64,000 nucleotides of DNA, taken from assembly GCA_020161575.1 (NCBI GenBank), contig JAIUNR010000002.1, positions 186,001-250,000 of the forward strand, given 5' to 3'. This document shows, piece by piece, positions 23,534 to 33,102 of the stretch. How positions within the stretch are numbered: the stretch's first letter is position 1; every line of letters starts with the position of its first letter. A program made the position numbers and the translations under genes. The DNA is from Pseudomonadota bacterium. GTDB taxonomy: Bacteria; Pseudomonadota; Alphaproteobacteria; Rhizobiales; Beijerinckiaceae. The notes beneath the pieces were generated by a model. It saw only the letters and a program-made list of their open reading frames with translations. It was not told where the DNA came from and did no database searches.

Positions 23534-26500
23534 ATGGCGAATGCAATGCCGTGGAGCGTTCGAGGAATTGATCCCGACATTCGGGAGCAAGCCGTGGAAG
23601 CCGCCCATCGCTCGGGCCTCTCCGTCGGGCAATGGCTCAACCACGTTCTCGCCGAAAACCTCGAGGATGACATCCTTGATGAACCCGCTCCGCGTCGTGG
23701 TATCGGGTCCCGGCGCGATGATCGCCACGAAATGCTGGGAGAGCGCATCGCGCGCCTTGGCGGTCGTCGTGCCATGACGGCCATCCCGCGCCATGCCGCC
23801 CCCCGTGCAGGCACTGAGAACAGCGCGGTCCTCGACCTAATCGAAAGCGCTGTGCAGGCGATCGAGCGGCTTGAAAAGCGTCAGCCTGATCCCTCGATTG
23901 AGCAATTGCCGGATCTTTTGCGCAGTTTCGAACGCAAGATCGAGAACCTCGTGACGCGCGAGAGCGCGCGCCCGTTACCGGGCGCTTTCACACCCTCCCC
24001 CGTGAAGCCCGTGAGCCATCCAGACGAAGACGCCGCGTTCAGCCGCATCATTGCGGAAATCGAAGCTCGGCGCCGCGACCTTGACGGAACGGCAGCGCCG
24101 ATCACCACAGCATCCTTGGCCACGGAAACGCCCCTCCCCGACCACGGTCACATTGCTGCGATGCGCTCCCAGCTCGACACGTTGGTGACCCGGATCGACG
24201 AAATGCGCGCTCGCCCGGCACCCGATGCCGGTCCGCTTCAGGCCCGGCTCGATGACCTCACCCGGCGCATCGAGCAATGGCGCGCTGGCCCCTCCGAAGA
24301 GATCGCGGCTTTGCGGCGCGATCTTTCAGGCATTGTCGGGGCGCTGGAAGCCATTTCGCCAAACCGCTTGGTCGGTATGGTCGAGAACGCCGTGACGGCA
24401 CTCGGTCAAAAAGCCTATCAGGCCGGACGCGAAGGGCTGCCTGAGCGCGTCGCCGAGCCCCTGGAGCGCATCCACGAGGATATCCGCGCGGTACTGCGCG
24501 AAGTCTCGTCCTCGCAGGGGCATGATCGCATTTCGCAGGAGGTCTCCAACCTCGCCCGCCGTCTCGATCTCATCGCAGAAGGCACGGCCGATACAGGGCG
24601 CCTCGCTGAAATTTCGCGTGAAACCGCGGCGATCAAGACCCTCGTCAGCCAGGCGATGCGTGCGCAGCCGCTCGACGGGCTGACCCGCCAGATCGAGATT
24701 CTCTCCGAGCAGATCGATGGGTTCCGCCGCGCTCCTAGCTCGGGCGATCGCCAAGTCCTCGACGCCATCCGCGATGTTGGAGACAGGCTCGAACGCATCA
24801 CGCCGGCTTCCGCCTTCGCCGGGATCGAGGCGCGTCTTGGCGCCATTACGGGAATCGAGGAAAAACTCGGCGAGATCGCGCGCGGCATGAAGAAGCTTGC
24901 CAAGGAAGCGCAGCCGTTGCCGCAGCTCGAAAACATCGCCGAGCGGCTGGAGCGGATCGACCGCGTGCTCGACAAGGGCGACGGCATGGCGCTCGCCGGT
25001 CTGGACCAGCTCACGCAACGACTCGACAAACTCGACATCACCCTCGAAAGGGCGGGCGAATCCCGCCCCGCCGATCACGAAACGCTTGTCGCGATGCTCG
25101 ACAAGCTTTCACGCCGTATCGACGATGCCGCGACCGCGCGCGCTGAATCGCCTGCGCTCGATGCCTTGCAGGACGAGATCGCGCGCCTTGCGGGACGGAT
25201 GGAAAAAATAGGCGGCCACCCTGTCGGCCTCGACAATATCGAGCGCGGGGTCAGTGACCTCTTCGCCCAGATCGACCTCGCCCGGCAGGATATGCGTGAA
25301 GCCGCCGAAAACGCGGCGACGCGCGCGGCAAGCGAAGCCTTGCGCAACGCACCGCGCGACGAGAGTTCCGAAACGCTTGCCGCCGAAGGTCTGCTGCTGA
25401 TCAAGCGCGATCTCAGCGAGTTCAAGAGCGCCCAGAGCGACGCCGACCGGCGGACCCGCCAGACACTGGAAGCGCTTCACTCGACGCTGGAAACACTGGT
25501 CGGTCGTCTTTCCGATATCGAGACGCGCGCGCCCGTCATGCGTCAGGCCGCGCCACCGCCCGCCATGCCGAGCCCTGCTGTCCAGCCAGCGGCAAGGGCA
25601 AGCTTTGAGCCCATCCCGCCGGAAGCTCAGCCGACACCTGCCGCTCCGGTCGAAGGCGATGTCAATGCGCCCGACATGCGGCATGATCTGCCACTGGAAC
25701 CTGGCATCCAGCCCGGCTCGCCTGCGGCAGATGTCACCAAGAGCGATCCTCGCTCCACGTTCATCGCTGCCGCGCGCCGCGTCGCGCAGAATGCCGCCGA
25801 GACAAGCCAGGCCGCGCTGGCCGAGGAAAAAGGCCGGCGCCCGCGCGACAAGGCCCGTGAAACGGAGCCGCTCACCATCAATGACGGCGGCATGACGAGT
25901 TTCATCGTCAAGGCGCGCAAACCCCTGCTGCTTGGTCTCGCCGCAATCGTCTTCTCGGTGGGGGCGCTCAAGGTCATCAACACGCGTACGCCATCCCCCC
26001 CGAAGGCACCCGGCATCGAGCAGCCGGTCTCGCCTTCCGGCAAATCCACACCGGATCAAGACCCGCGTGGCGACAATCCCCAGACGACGGGCAGCGTCTC
26101 CGAATCCGCCCCGAGCGCGGAGGGGCAAGCGCTGCCGCTGGGCGCGCCGATCACAGGCAAGCGCGGTCAGAGGCTAGCCGAGGGCAATGCCATATTCCAG
26201 TCAGACCCGATCGCGACCGGCTCGCTGACGCCTGATGGCGGTGCGAAGCCGATCGAGCGGGGGCGCGCTGCGCTCGAGGAGCTTGCCAACCAAAGCAATC
26301 TCAAGCCACAGGACAAACTGCGCGAAGCAGCCCTGCAGGGCAATGTCGCCGCGCTCCACGAACTGGGCGCGCGCCATGCCGACGGGCGCAACGCCCCGCG
26401 TGATCCCAAACTCGCCGCGCGCTGGTTCGAACAGGCCGCGATCCAGGGTCACGGCCCCTCGCAATACCGTCTTGGCTCCCTCTACCGCGAAGGAAGAGGC

Positions 26501-26935
26501 GTGGCCAAGGATGCGGCGCTGGCCTTCCAATGGTTTGACCGTGCAGCGGCGCAGGGGCATATTCTTGCAATGCATAATGCCGCCGTTCTGCTTGCCGAGG
26601 GCGTTCAGGGCGCTCCCGATTACGCCGGTGCCGCACTCTGGTTCAAGCGTGCGGCCGAGCACGGGGTGAAGGACAGCCAGTTCAACGTGGCGATCCTTTT
26701 CGCGCGCGGGCTCGGCGTCAATCAGGACCTCGCGGAATCCTACCGCTGGTTCGCCATCGCTGCGGCGCAGGGCGATCCTGATGCCGGCAAGAAACGCGAC
26801 GATATCGGCGGTCGCCTGACGAAGGACCAGATCGCCAAGGAAAACGACCGCGTGAAAGCCTTCAAGCCGCTTCAGCCCAATGCCGCGGCCAATGATCCCG
26901 GCACCTGGGACAAGCCGGCCAAAGCCGGGACCTGA
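23534..26935 (+). CDS. PodJ-like polar organiser with coiled coils and Sel1 repeats
   Basis: This 1133-residue protein has the architecture of alphaproteobacterial polarity factors. Residues about 1-50 resemble a ribbon-helix-helix-like segment (GIDPDIREQAVEAAHRSGLS followed by VGQWLNHVL). Residues about 90-670 are long Arg/Glu-rich coiled coils (repeated LERI and RLD phrases). A Pro-rich stretch and one transmembrane helix follow (about 796-815, PLLLGLAAIVFSVGAL). A Pro/Ser spacer and four Sel1 repeats (about 925-1090, for example ARWFEQAAIQGHGPSQYRLG) should lie in the periplasm. PodJ organises pole-specific structures and cell division. ATG 23534 (MANAMPWSV) was chosen because the homology-like part starts there. 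Two CtrA-like boxes lie upstream. The call is by architecture, not by a catalytic motif. Confidence 0.75.
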   Translation: MANAMPWSVRGIDPDIREQAVEAAHRSGLSVGQWLNHVLAENLEDDILDEPAPRRGIGSRRDDRHEMLGERIARLGGRRAMTAIPRHAAPRAGTENSAVLDLIESAVQAIERLEKRQPDPSIEQLPDLLRSFERKIENLVTRESARPLPGAFTPSPVKPVSHPDEDAAFSRIIAEIEARRRDLDGTAAPITTASLATETPLPDHGHIAAMRSQLDTLVTRIDEMRARPAPDAGPLQARLDDLTRRIEQWRAGPSEEIAALRRDLSGIVGALEAISPNRLVGMVENAVTALGQKAYQAGREGLPERVAEPLERIHEDIRAVLREVSSSQGHDRISQEVSNLARRLDLIAEGTADTGRLAEISRETAAIKTLVSQAMRAQPLDGLTRQIEILSEQIDGFRRAPSSGDRQVLDAIRDVGDRLERITPASAFAGIEARLGAITGIEEKLGEIARGMKKLAKEAQPLPQLENIAERLERIDRVLDKGDGMALAGLDQLTQRLDKLDITLERAGESRPADHETLVAMLDKLSRRIDDAATARAESPALDALQDEIARLAGRMEKIGGHPVGLDNIERGVSDLFAQIDLARQDMREAAENAATRAASEALRNAPRDESSETLAAEGLLLIKRDLSEFKSAQSDADRRTRQTLEALHSTLETLVGRLSDIETRAPVMRQAAPPPAMPSPAVQPAARASFEPIPPEAQPTPAAPVEGDVNAPDMRHDLPLEPGIQPGSPAADVTKSDPRSTFIAAARRVAQNAAETSQAALAEEKGRRPRDKARETEPLTINDGGMTSFIVKARKPLLLGLAAIVFSVGALKVINTRTPSPPKAPGIEQPVSPSGKSTPDQDPRGDNPQTTGSVSESAPSAEGQALPLGAPITGKRGQRLAEGNAIFQSDPIATGSLTPDGGAKPIERGRAALEELANQSNLKPQDKLREAALQGNVAALHELGARHADGRNAPRDPKLAARWFEQAAIQGHGPSQYRLGSLYREGRGVAKDAALAFQWFDRAAAQGHILAMHNAAVLLAEGVQGAPDYAGAALWFKRAAEHGVKDSQFNVAILFARGLGVNQDLAESYRWFAIAAAQGDPDAGKKRDDIGGRLTKDQIAKENDRVKAFKPLQPNAAANDPGTWDKPAKAGT

Positions 26936-27019
26936 TCGCCGGTTCGAGATTGACGAGCGCCTTCGGGCGACACATGACATGCGAATGCCGCCCCAGGCGG
27001 CATTTTCCGCTGGTGGCCC

Positions 27020-27946
27020 ATGCAACTCTATCTGCCGATCGCCGAATTGCCGCTCAATCTCTTCCTGCTGATCGGGATGGGGGGCGCCATCGGGTTCATT
27101 TCCGGGCTTTTCGGGGTTGGTGGCGGCTTTCTGCTCACGCCCCTGCTGATTTTTGTCGGCGTCCCGGCGCCCGTGGCCGTCGCCACTTCCTCGGTGCATA
27201 TCGCCGCCTCCTCGGTGACGGGATCCCTCACCTACTGGCGACGCAACGCGGTGGATTTCAAACTGGGGCTGGTCCTTATCGTGGGGGGCGCCGCCGGCAC
27301 CGTGCTCGGCGTGTTCTTCTTCAACCAGATGCGCAAGCTCGGCCATCTCGATCTGGTGATCACGCTCTCCTATGTCACCTTGCTGATGTCGGTGGGCATC
27401 CTGATGCTGGGCGAAAGCCTGCGCGCCATGTTCCGGCAACACCGCAATCGCACGGTGCCGCTTCGCCTGCCGGGCGAGCATCGCTGGTATGAGGGCCTGC
27501 CGCTGCGCATGCGGTTCCATCGATCGAAAATCTCCACCAGCATCCTCCCGCTGGTGGTGCTGGGCTGCGTGATCGGCTTTATCGGCACTGTGCTGGGGAT
27601 CGGCGGCGGGTTCCTGGTGGTGCCGGCGTTGATCTATCTCTTCAGGGTTCCCACTTCGGTGGTCGTCGGCACGTCGCTTCTGCAGATCCTGGTCACGATG
27701 ATCATCGCCACCTTCCTGCACGCGACAATCTCGCAGGCGGTCGATGTCCTGCTCGCGCTGACACTGGTGGTCGGGGGCGTGATCGGCGCGCAGTTCGGCG
27801 CGCGCACCGGCCAATCGCTCAAGGGCGAACAGTTCCGCCTGCTGCTGGCCCTTCTCATTCTCTCGGTCGGCTTCCGTTTTGCCTTTGATATCGTCGGCGC
27901 CCCGCTCGACCGCTTCTCGATAAATGCCGTGGAGCTCGAGCGGTGA
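27020..27946 (+). CDS. TauE/SafE family sulfite exporter-like membrane protein
   Basis: This 308-residue inner-membrane protein has about eight helices in two related halves, each opening with the family's glycine-rich motif: GFISGLFGVGGGFLLTPLLI near the N-terminus and GFIGTVLGIGGGFLVVPALI in the second half. Members export sulfite, sulfoacetate or other small organic anions. A longer-than-usual cytosolic loop (RQHRNRTVPLRLPGEHRWYE) separates the halves. The stop overlaps the GTG start of the next gene (GTGA), so the two are translationally coupled. The substrate is not established. Confidence 0.9.
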   Translation: MQLYLPIAELPLNLFLLIGMGGAIGFISGLFGVGGGFLLTPLLIFVGVPAPVAVATSSVHIAASSVTGSLTYWRRNAVDFKLGLVLIVGGAAGTVLGVFFFNQMRKLGHLDLVITLSYVTLLMSVGILMLGESLRAMFRQHRNRTVPLRLPGEHRWYEGLPLRMRFHRSKISTSILPLVVLGCVIGFIGTVLGIGGGFLVVPALIYLFRVPTSVVVGTSLLQILVTMIIATFLHATISQAVDVLLALTLVVGGVIGAQFGARTGQSLKGEQFRLLLALLILSVGFRFAFDIVGAPLDRFSINAVELER

Positions 27947-28707
27947 GCGCCCCGGCGGCGCGCGCCCTGCTGGCCGCGATTTGGCTTGGCCTCGCCGTTT
28001 CGGTGCCGCGCGCCGAAGGGATCATCCTGGCGCTGTCCACGCGCGAGGTCGCGATCACCTCGACCTATACCGGCGCCGAGATCACCGTTTTCGGCCTGAT
28101 CGAACGCGACGCCCAGACGACACCGCGCGCGGGCGGATATGACATTGTTGCCTCTGTGCGCGGGCCTACCGGCGAGGTGGTGGTTCAGCGCAAGGAAAAA
28201 TACGGGCCGGTCTGGCTCACCGAAAATCGCCGACGCTATGCCAAGGTGCCGCTTTTCTTCTCCACGCTCTCGACCAAGCCGCTCGCGCTCGTGACCGACG
28301 AGGAGACGCGCTCGCGCCTCAAGCTCGGGCTGGAATTCTACCTGCCGACCGCAGCGCCGGGCAGCGATGAATTCGGGTTCCGCAACGCGCTCCTGCGCTT
28401 GCGACGCGAGGAACGCGCCCTGATCGACGACGATAAGGCCATCACCATGATCCGCCCGGATCTCTTCACGGCCAAGATCACCCTTCCGGCCACGGCGCCG
28501 ACAGGCCTCTATGTCGTCGATCTCTCCGTTCTGGCCGAGGGCGTTCCGCTGCGCACCGCGCAGGGTGGCTTCGTCGTGCGCAAGGTGGGTTTTGACGCCT
28601 TCGTCGCCAATACCGCCCGGTTTTCGCCCTGGACCTACGCGCTGTTCACCGTGGCGATGGCGATCCTGCTTGGCTGGATCGCGAACGCGGTCTTCCGCAA
28701 GGATTGA
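27943..28707 (+). CDS. TIGR02186 / Alph_Pro_TM family membrane-anchored protein
   Basis: This 254-residue alphaproteobacterial protein has a signal-like N-terminus (AARALLAAIWLGLAVSVPRA), a beta-rich extracytoplasmic domain containing LSTREVAITSTYTGAEITVFG, and a C-terminal transmembrane helix (WTYALFTVAMAILLGWIANAVF). The family is known mainly from its constant association with TauE-type exporters, as here. The GTG start overlaps the exporter stop by 4 bases. It is probably a periplasmic partner of the exporter, but no biochemical role is known to me. Confidence 0.85.
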   Translation: MSAPAARALLAAIWLGLAVSVPRAEGIILALSTREVAITSTYTGAEITVFGLIERDAQTTPRAGGYDIVASVRGPTGEVVVQRKEKYGPVWLTENRRRYAKVPLFFSTLSTKPLALVTDEETRSRLKLGLEFYLPTAAPGSDEFGFRNALLRLRREERALIDDDKAITMIRPDLFTAKITLPATAPTGLYVVDLSVLAEGVPLRTAQGGFVVRKVGFDAFVANTARFSPWTYALFTVAMAILLGWIANAVFRKD

Positions 28708-28713
28708 ACCCAA

Positions 28714-29625
28714 TCAGGGCTTTGCCAGCACGAAGAGCGCGCCGGGCACATCCATGCCGCGATCCTTTCGCGTGGAAGCGGCATCCTCGCGCAGAAGACA
28801 AAAACCGACGGAGGCAGCGAGATCCCGGACAAGCGCGGGCGCGTGATGCACACGGCTATCCGCCCCCATGATCACGCCTGTTCCTTCATGCGTCTGGATC
28901 GTGAAGGCGAAAAGACCGCCGGTTTCCAGCACGCGGAAAACCTGCGCGAAGACAGGCGCGATATCCGGCACGTAACAGAAGACATCCGCCGCGGCGACAA
29001 GATCGGCATCCGCCGAGGCTACGCCTTCCAGGAAGGCGAGCAGTTCGCTGCAAGCGAGGCTGGCATAAAGGCCGCTCTCACGCGCGATTGCGAGCATGCG
29101 CGCCGAGAGATCGACGCCGCTCGCCCGCGTTATTCGTCCCACCATGGCGCGCGCCATCAGCCCCGTGCCGCAGCCGAGATCGATCATGTGACGAAAGGGT
29201 GTTTCCCTTTCCGCGAGGATCATCGCCGCGAGCAGTTGCGGCGCGCGATATTCCAGCGAAGCAACGAGATGGGTGTCGAAACGCGGGGCATATTCATCGA
29301 ACAGCGCCGCGACATAAGCATCGGGCATCGCTCCCGTTCCTGCGCCGTCCAATCGGGCGAGGAGAACGGCGGCGCCAAGCCTGTCCTCGGGATCGAGCGC
29401 CCGTGCGCGCGCCAATGCGCGGCGCGCCCCTTCGGCATCACGCAGTTCAAGACAGGCCCGCGCCAGCATGAAATGGGCCGGTGGCCAATCCGGCGTCAAT
29501 TCGAGGGCTTGCTCGAAAAGATCACGCGCGGCGGCGTAATCGCCCTCCGCGAAGGCCGCATCGGCATAGGCGTAGCGGCGATCAGCAAGCGCATCGCCCG
29601 AACTGCGGGTGGAATAGCCGCTCAT
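28714..29625 (-). CDS. TPR-containing SAM-dependent methyltransferase
   Basis: This 303-residue protein has tetratricopeptide repeats in residues about 15-95 (YADAAFAEGDYAAARDLFEQ then ALELTPDWPPAHFMLARACL). A class I methyltransferase domain follows, with motif I HMIDLGCGTGLMARAM near residue 145 and the acidic loop GVDLSARML after it. The substrate-side region contains DVFCYVPDIAPVFAQVFRVL. The TPR part probably docks a partner protein or the substrate. The start overlaps the stop of the upstream polytopic membrane-protein gene by 4 bases (ATGA), so the two work in one operon. The methyl acceptor is unknown. Confidence 0.85.
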   Translation of the reverse strand: MSGYSTRSSGDALADRRYAYADAAFAEGDYAAARDLFEQALELTPDWPPAHFMLARACLELRDAEGARRALARARALDPEDRLGAAVLLARLDGAGTGAMPDAYVAALFDEYAPRFDTHLVASLEYRAPQLLAAMILAERETPFRHMIDLGCGTGLMARAMVGRITRASGVDLSARMLAIARESGLYASLACSELLAFLEGVASADADLVAAADVFCYVPDIAPVFAQVFRVLETGGLFAFTIQTHEGTGVIMGADSRVHHAPALVRDLAASVGFCLLREDAASTRKDRGMDVPGALFVLAKP

Positions 29626-31130
29626 GCGGAGACCGTTTCCTCGCTTCCAGTGTAAGCGGCGGGCTTTTCGCGCCCGAGCCAGCGCGTCAAGCGGATAAGC
29701 ACATAGCCGATGCTGGCGCAGAGCATGCTTGCCGCACCGCCAAGCAGCAATACCCTCAGGGGCTTCGCATCGGGAAAGCCGGCATGCGTCAGCACGAAAA
29801 TTGACGCAGCAAGCGCAATCACACCCAGTCTGGCGCTTGCCAGCCGCCAGGAGCGCAACGCGCGAGGGCGCAAGAGCCGGAACATCGCCTGCTCGGAGAC
29901 AAGGCTGGCCAGTGCATTGAGCAGGGCCGCGAAGGCGACGAACGCGATCAGCATCGGCAACATCTGCCAGATATGACCGAGCACGGCTGGCCAGCCAAGC
30001 GCCATCGCACTCGCCGCGCCCCAGAGGGTCGGATCAACCTGCAGCGCGCCGTGTGGCAAGGACGCGCGCGCGCCGACGGCACAGGCTTTCGTGAGGCTGG
30101 CCGGGTCGATCGCCGCAGCACCGCAAGCCGAAATCCAGCCCCGTAGCGAATCTTCGAAAACGAAATGGGGCCATTGCGCAGGGGGGACCCGCGCCAGTCG
30201 CTCATTGATAAATTCCGCGAGGCGCGCATCAACGAGCGCGCTGACCACGAGAAGGCCAAGCGCGAAAACCAACCCGAGCATCAGGCCCGTCATCTTGCTC
30301 ACAGGGCCGTGCGCTGCCGCCAGGGCCGGCGCCAGCGCAAGCGCCAGAACGAGGCCACGCGCGAAACTCTCTGGAAGGAAGGCGCCTTTCATCAAAGGCG
30401 TCATGGCCTCTTTCGCCAGCGGTGACAAAAGCGGGCCGAGATGATCGGGCCGCAAGAGCCCAAGTTCGTCGAGCGCAAAGCCAAGTCCGCCGATTGTCGC
30501 CGGCAGGGCGATGGAGAAAACCGCGATCGCCGCGAGCAGGATCGCGCATCGCCGGAGACCAAGAATCCCGCCCGGCACGATCAGGAGCGCGGCCAGGATC
30601 AGAAGCCGGGCAGGCTCGTCTCGAATAACCGCGAGACTGGCCCCGCCAAAGGCATTCGTCACGCCCGGCCAATAGAGAAGGATGAGAGCCCCCAGTCCCA
30701 CCGCCCCGGTCAAATTGAACAAGGCCATCGCGCCCACGCTTTCCGCGCCCGGATCGGCATCGCGCTGCCCGGCGCGATCCGCCACGACGAAGTTGCGCCA
30801 GAGATTGGCAGGTCGCAGCGCAAGACCCGCACCAAGACCTGCAAGGAGCCAGCCAAGCCTCGCGCCCAGCAGCCCGTCTTTAGGCATGGCGACCGCCTCC
30901 AGCAGGAGAACCGCACAGAACAAGGCTGCGAGCCCCGCGATCGCGCCACGTCCGGGCGCGACCATGTAGCGATTGAGCCGCCCCGTTGTCGCGCTCAGGA
31001 CAAGGGCAAGCATGGCCACGAGGAAGATCGCACCGACTGGACGCGCCGCCGCCTCAAACCCCATTTGCTCACCGAAAACGAGCAGCGCGAAACCGGCGAT
31101 CGCAAGCACAAGCACGAAAGCGCTGGTCAT
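29622..31130 (-). CDS. Polytopic membrane protein of unknown function
   Basis: I do not recognise a family. The 502-residue protein is strongly hydrophobic, with about twelve predicted membrane helices distributed over the whole length. A longer soluble loop lies near residues 310-370, with two tryptophans and four cysteines or histidines (PPAQWPHFVFEDSLRGWISA region). The C-terminal tail is short and charged (GREKPAAYTGSEETVSA). The start at 31130 (MTSAFVLVL) follows a GGGGAA sequence; a frame to 31157 is also open. It is co-transcribed with the TPR-methyltransferase gene, to which it is joined by a 4-base overlap. A transporter or membrane-bound enzyme is equally possible. Confidence 0.7.
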   Translation of the reverse strand: MTSAFVLVLAIAGFALLVFGEQMGFEAAARPVGAIFLVAMLALVLSATTGRLNRYMVAPGRGAIAGLAALFCAVLLLEAVAMPKDGLLGARLGWLLAGLGAGLALRPANLWRNFVVADRAGQRDADPGAESVGAMALFNLTGAVGLGALILLYWPGVTNAFGGASLAVIRDEPARLLILAALLIVPGGILGLRRCAILLAAIAVFSIALPATIGGLGFALDELGLLRPDHLGPLLSPLAKEAMTPLMKGAFLPESFARGLVLALALAPALAAAHGPVSKMTGLMLGLVFALGLLVVSALVDARLAEFINERLARVPPAQWPHFVFEDSLRGWISACGAAAIDPASLTKACAVGARASLPHGALQVDPTLWGAASAMALGWPAVLGHIWQMLPMLIAFVAFAALLNALASLVSEQAMFRLLRPRALRSWRLASARLGVIALAASIFVLTHAGFPDAKPLRVLLLGGAASMLCASIGYVLIRLTRWLGREKPAAYTGSEETVSA

Positions 31131-31323
31131 GGGTTCCCCGGCCGATCCCGGCGGCATCGCGCCGCCTGCTTCGAAACTCCGCCCCCGCTTGTGCCCAAGC
31201 GCGGCACGGATACGCCTTGCCTGTCATAAACGAAGTGTCATGCTTGCCAAGGGGGCGCCTTCGCGCGCATCATGTACAGAAGTAAGAACGAGCTCCGCCA
31301 GGAAGCCGGGGGTGGAAAGCAGA

Positions 31324-31986
31324 ATGGAACAGAATTCGCCTTTGGAAGAAAAGGGCACCATCATCATCGCAGATGATCACCCACTTTTCCGTGGTGCCCT
31401 GCGGCAAGCCATCAGCGGTATCTTCACGACGCTTCGCGTTGTCGAAGCGGGTACGCTCGACGAGACGGTCGCCGCGATCTCCTCCCCCGACGATGCTGAT
31501 CTCGTCCTGCTTGATCTCAAGATGCCGGGCGTGTCCGGTTTCTCGGGGCTGGCCTATCTGCGCGCACAGCATCCCTCCATCCCGATCATCGTCGTCTCCG
31601 GCGCGGACGATGCCGCGACGATCCGCACCTGCATGGAGTTCGGTGCGGCAGGCTACATCCCCAAGACGACCCCCACCGAAACCATGAACCAGGCGATCCG
31701 CGCCGTTCTGGCGGGCGGGCATTGGACACCGCCCGATATTCCGCTCGGCGAGAGCCCGGACAAGGAGACCGGCACACTGATCCGCCGCCTTGCCAGCCTC
31801 ACGCCCCAGCAAATGCGCGTTCTCACCTTGCTGTCGGAAGGCCTGCTCAACAAACAGATCGCCTATGAGCTTTCCGTTTCCGAGGCGACAATCAAGGCGC
31901 ATGTCTCGGCGATCCTGACCAAGCTCGGCGTCGAGAGCCGGACGCAGGCGGTGATCGCCGCATCCCGGCTCGATCTGCCGGGCTGA
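31324..31986 (+). CDS. NarL/LuxR-type response regulator
   Basis: This 220-residue protein has an N-terminal receiver domain and a C-terminal LuxR helix-turn-helix. The receiver carries the acidic pair in IIADDHPLFRGALRQA, the phospho-acceptor Asp in DLVLLDLKMPG and the conserved Lys in GAAGYIPKTTP. The DNA-binding domain carries LTPQQMRVLTLLSEGLLNKQ then IAYELSVSEATIKAHVSAIL. The frame is open upstream into the leader, but ATG 31324, preceded by GGAAAG, starts the usual length. It has no kinase next to it. The receiver's opening resembles regulators that pair with hybrid kinases of the symporter-PAS type, so the sensor at 9316 is a possible partner. Confidence 0.93.
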   Translation: MEQNSPLEEKGTIIIADDHPLFRGALRQAISGIFTTLRVVEAGTLDETVAAISSPDDADLVLLDLKMPGVSGFSGLAYLRAQHPSIPIIVVSGADDAATIRTCMEFGAAGYIPKTTPTETMNQAIRAVLAGGHWTPPDIPLGESPDKETGTLIRRLASLTPQQMRVLTLLSEGLLNKQIAYELSVSEATIKAHVSAILTKLGVESRTQAVIAASRLDLPG

Positions 31987-31990
31987 TCCC

Positions 31991-33061
31991 TTACCCCTCG
32001 GCCCAGCTTGCCGCTTCCCGCCCGACAAGCGCGGCCGGAGAGCTGGCATCCTCGCGCGCCAGCGCTTCCAGAAGCGCGCGCTTGATCTCGCCTATCAGGG
32101 CCGGCCCTTGGAAGACCAGCGCCGAATAGAGCTGAATCAACGAAGCGCCGGCCGCGATTTTCGCGCAGGCTTCCGCGCCACTGGAAATGCCGCCGACACC
32201 GATCAGCGGAAACTGCCGCTCGAGGCGCAGGAAGGTCTTCGCCAGCACCCGCGTCGAAAGCGCAAAAAGCGGCTTGCCCGAAAGCCCGCCCGTCTGGGTC
32301 GCCAGCGTCGTCTCGCGCAGCGAGGTCGGACGGGAAACCGTCGTGTTGGAGACAATCATTCCGTCGATGCCGCGTGCGCGCGATACCCGGACGATATCGT
32401 CAAGCTGGATATCTTCGATATCGGGCGCGATCTTTACCAGAATCCGCGCATCCGGCGCGTGAATCGCCCGCGCATCCAGAACACGCGCGAGCAAATCGTC
32501 GAGAAACGCCACGCCCTGGAGATCACGCAAGCCCGGCGTATTGGGGGAAGAGATGTTCAGCGTAAGGAAATTGGCGAATTTTCCGAGATTTTGAACTAGA
32601 ACTACGTAGTCCGCTATTCGATCCGCACTGTCCTTGTTCGCCCCCAGGTTGATGCCAAGGATTCCTATCCGCGGTTGCCGCTGCAGCCGTGCGGCGACCG
32701 CCTCCATCCCGGCACTGTTCAGCCCGTAGCGATTGATCACCGCTTCATCCCGCATGAGCCGGAAAACGCGCGGACGCGGATTTCCGGCCTGCGGCAACGG
32801 CGTCACCCCACCAATCTCGACAAAGCCGAACCCCAGCCGGAGCATCTTGTCAGGCACCCGCGCATCCTTGTCGAACCCCGCAGCCAATCCGACAGGATTG
32901 GGAAAGGACAAGCCAAAAACCTCGCTGCGCAGCCGGGGATCATCCGGCGATGCCGGCGGCAGCGGCAGGCATTCGAGGGCAGCGACCGCAGCACGGTGAG
33001 CCGTTTCGGGATCCATATGCCGGACCAGCGGTTGGACGAGCGGATAGAGCGAGCCAAACAT
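31991..33061 (-). CDS. pyrD: Dihydroorotate dehydrogenase (quinone), class 2
   Basis: This 356-residue membrane-associated flavoenzyme oxidises dihydroorotate to orotate in pyrimidine synthesis and passes electrons to ubiquinone. The FMN and substrate segments are [37 protein letters not shown] (with the class 2 catalytic serine), VSNTTVSRP and [10 protein letters not shown]. The N-terminal amphipathic region ([19 protein letters not shown]) marks class 2 enzymes. It lies 41 bases after the DUF952 gene in the same direction, so the two may share a transcript. It meets the response regulator gene tail to tail. Confidence 0.97.
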   Translation of the reverse strand: MFGSLYPLVQPLVRHMDPETAHRAAVAALECLPLPPASPDDPRLRSEVFGLSFPNPVGLAAGFDKDARVPDKMLRLGFGFVEIGGVTPLPQAGNPRPRVFRLMRDEAVINRYGLNSAGMEAVAARLQRQPRIGILGINLGANKDSADRIADYVVLVQNLGKFANFLTLNISSPNTPGLRDLQGVAFLDDLLARVLDARAIHAPDARILVKIAPDIEDIQLDDIVRVSRARGIDGMIVSNTTVSRPTSLRETTLATQTGGLSGKPLFALSTRVLAKTFLRLERQFPLIGVGGISSGAEACAKIAAGASLIQLYSALVFQGPALIGEIKRALLEALAREDASSPAALVGREAASWAEG

Positions 33062-33102
33062 CGGGAAACCAATTCTCCTGCTGCCTTGAAGCGGGCTGGA
33101 CC

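Noticed and set aside
26201..27814. Long minus-strand frame opposite the PodJ-like and TauE genes
   Set aside because: Antisense to two well-supported genes; composition is Arg/Gln/His-rich with no recognisable fold.
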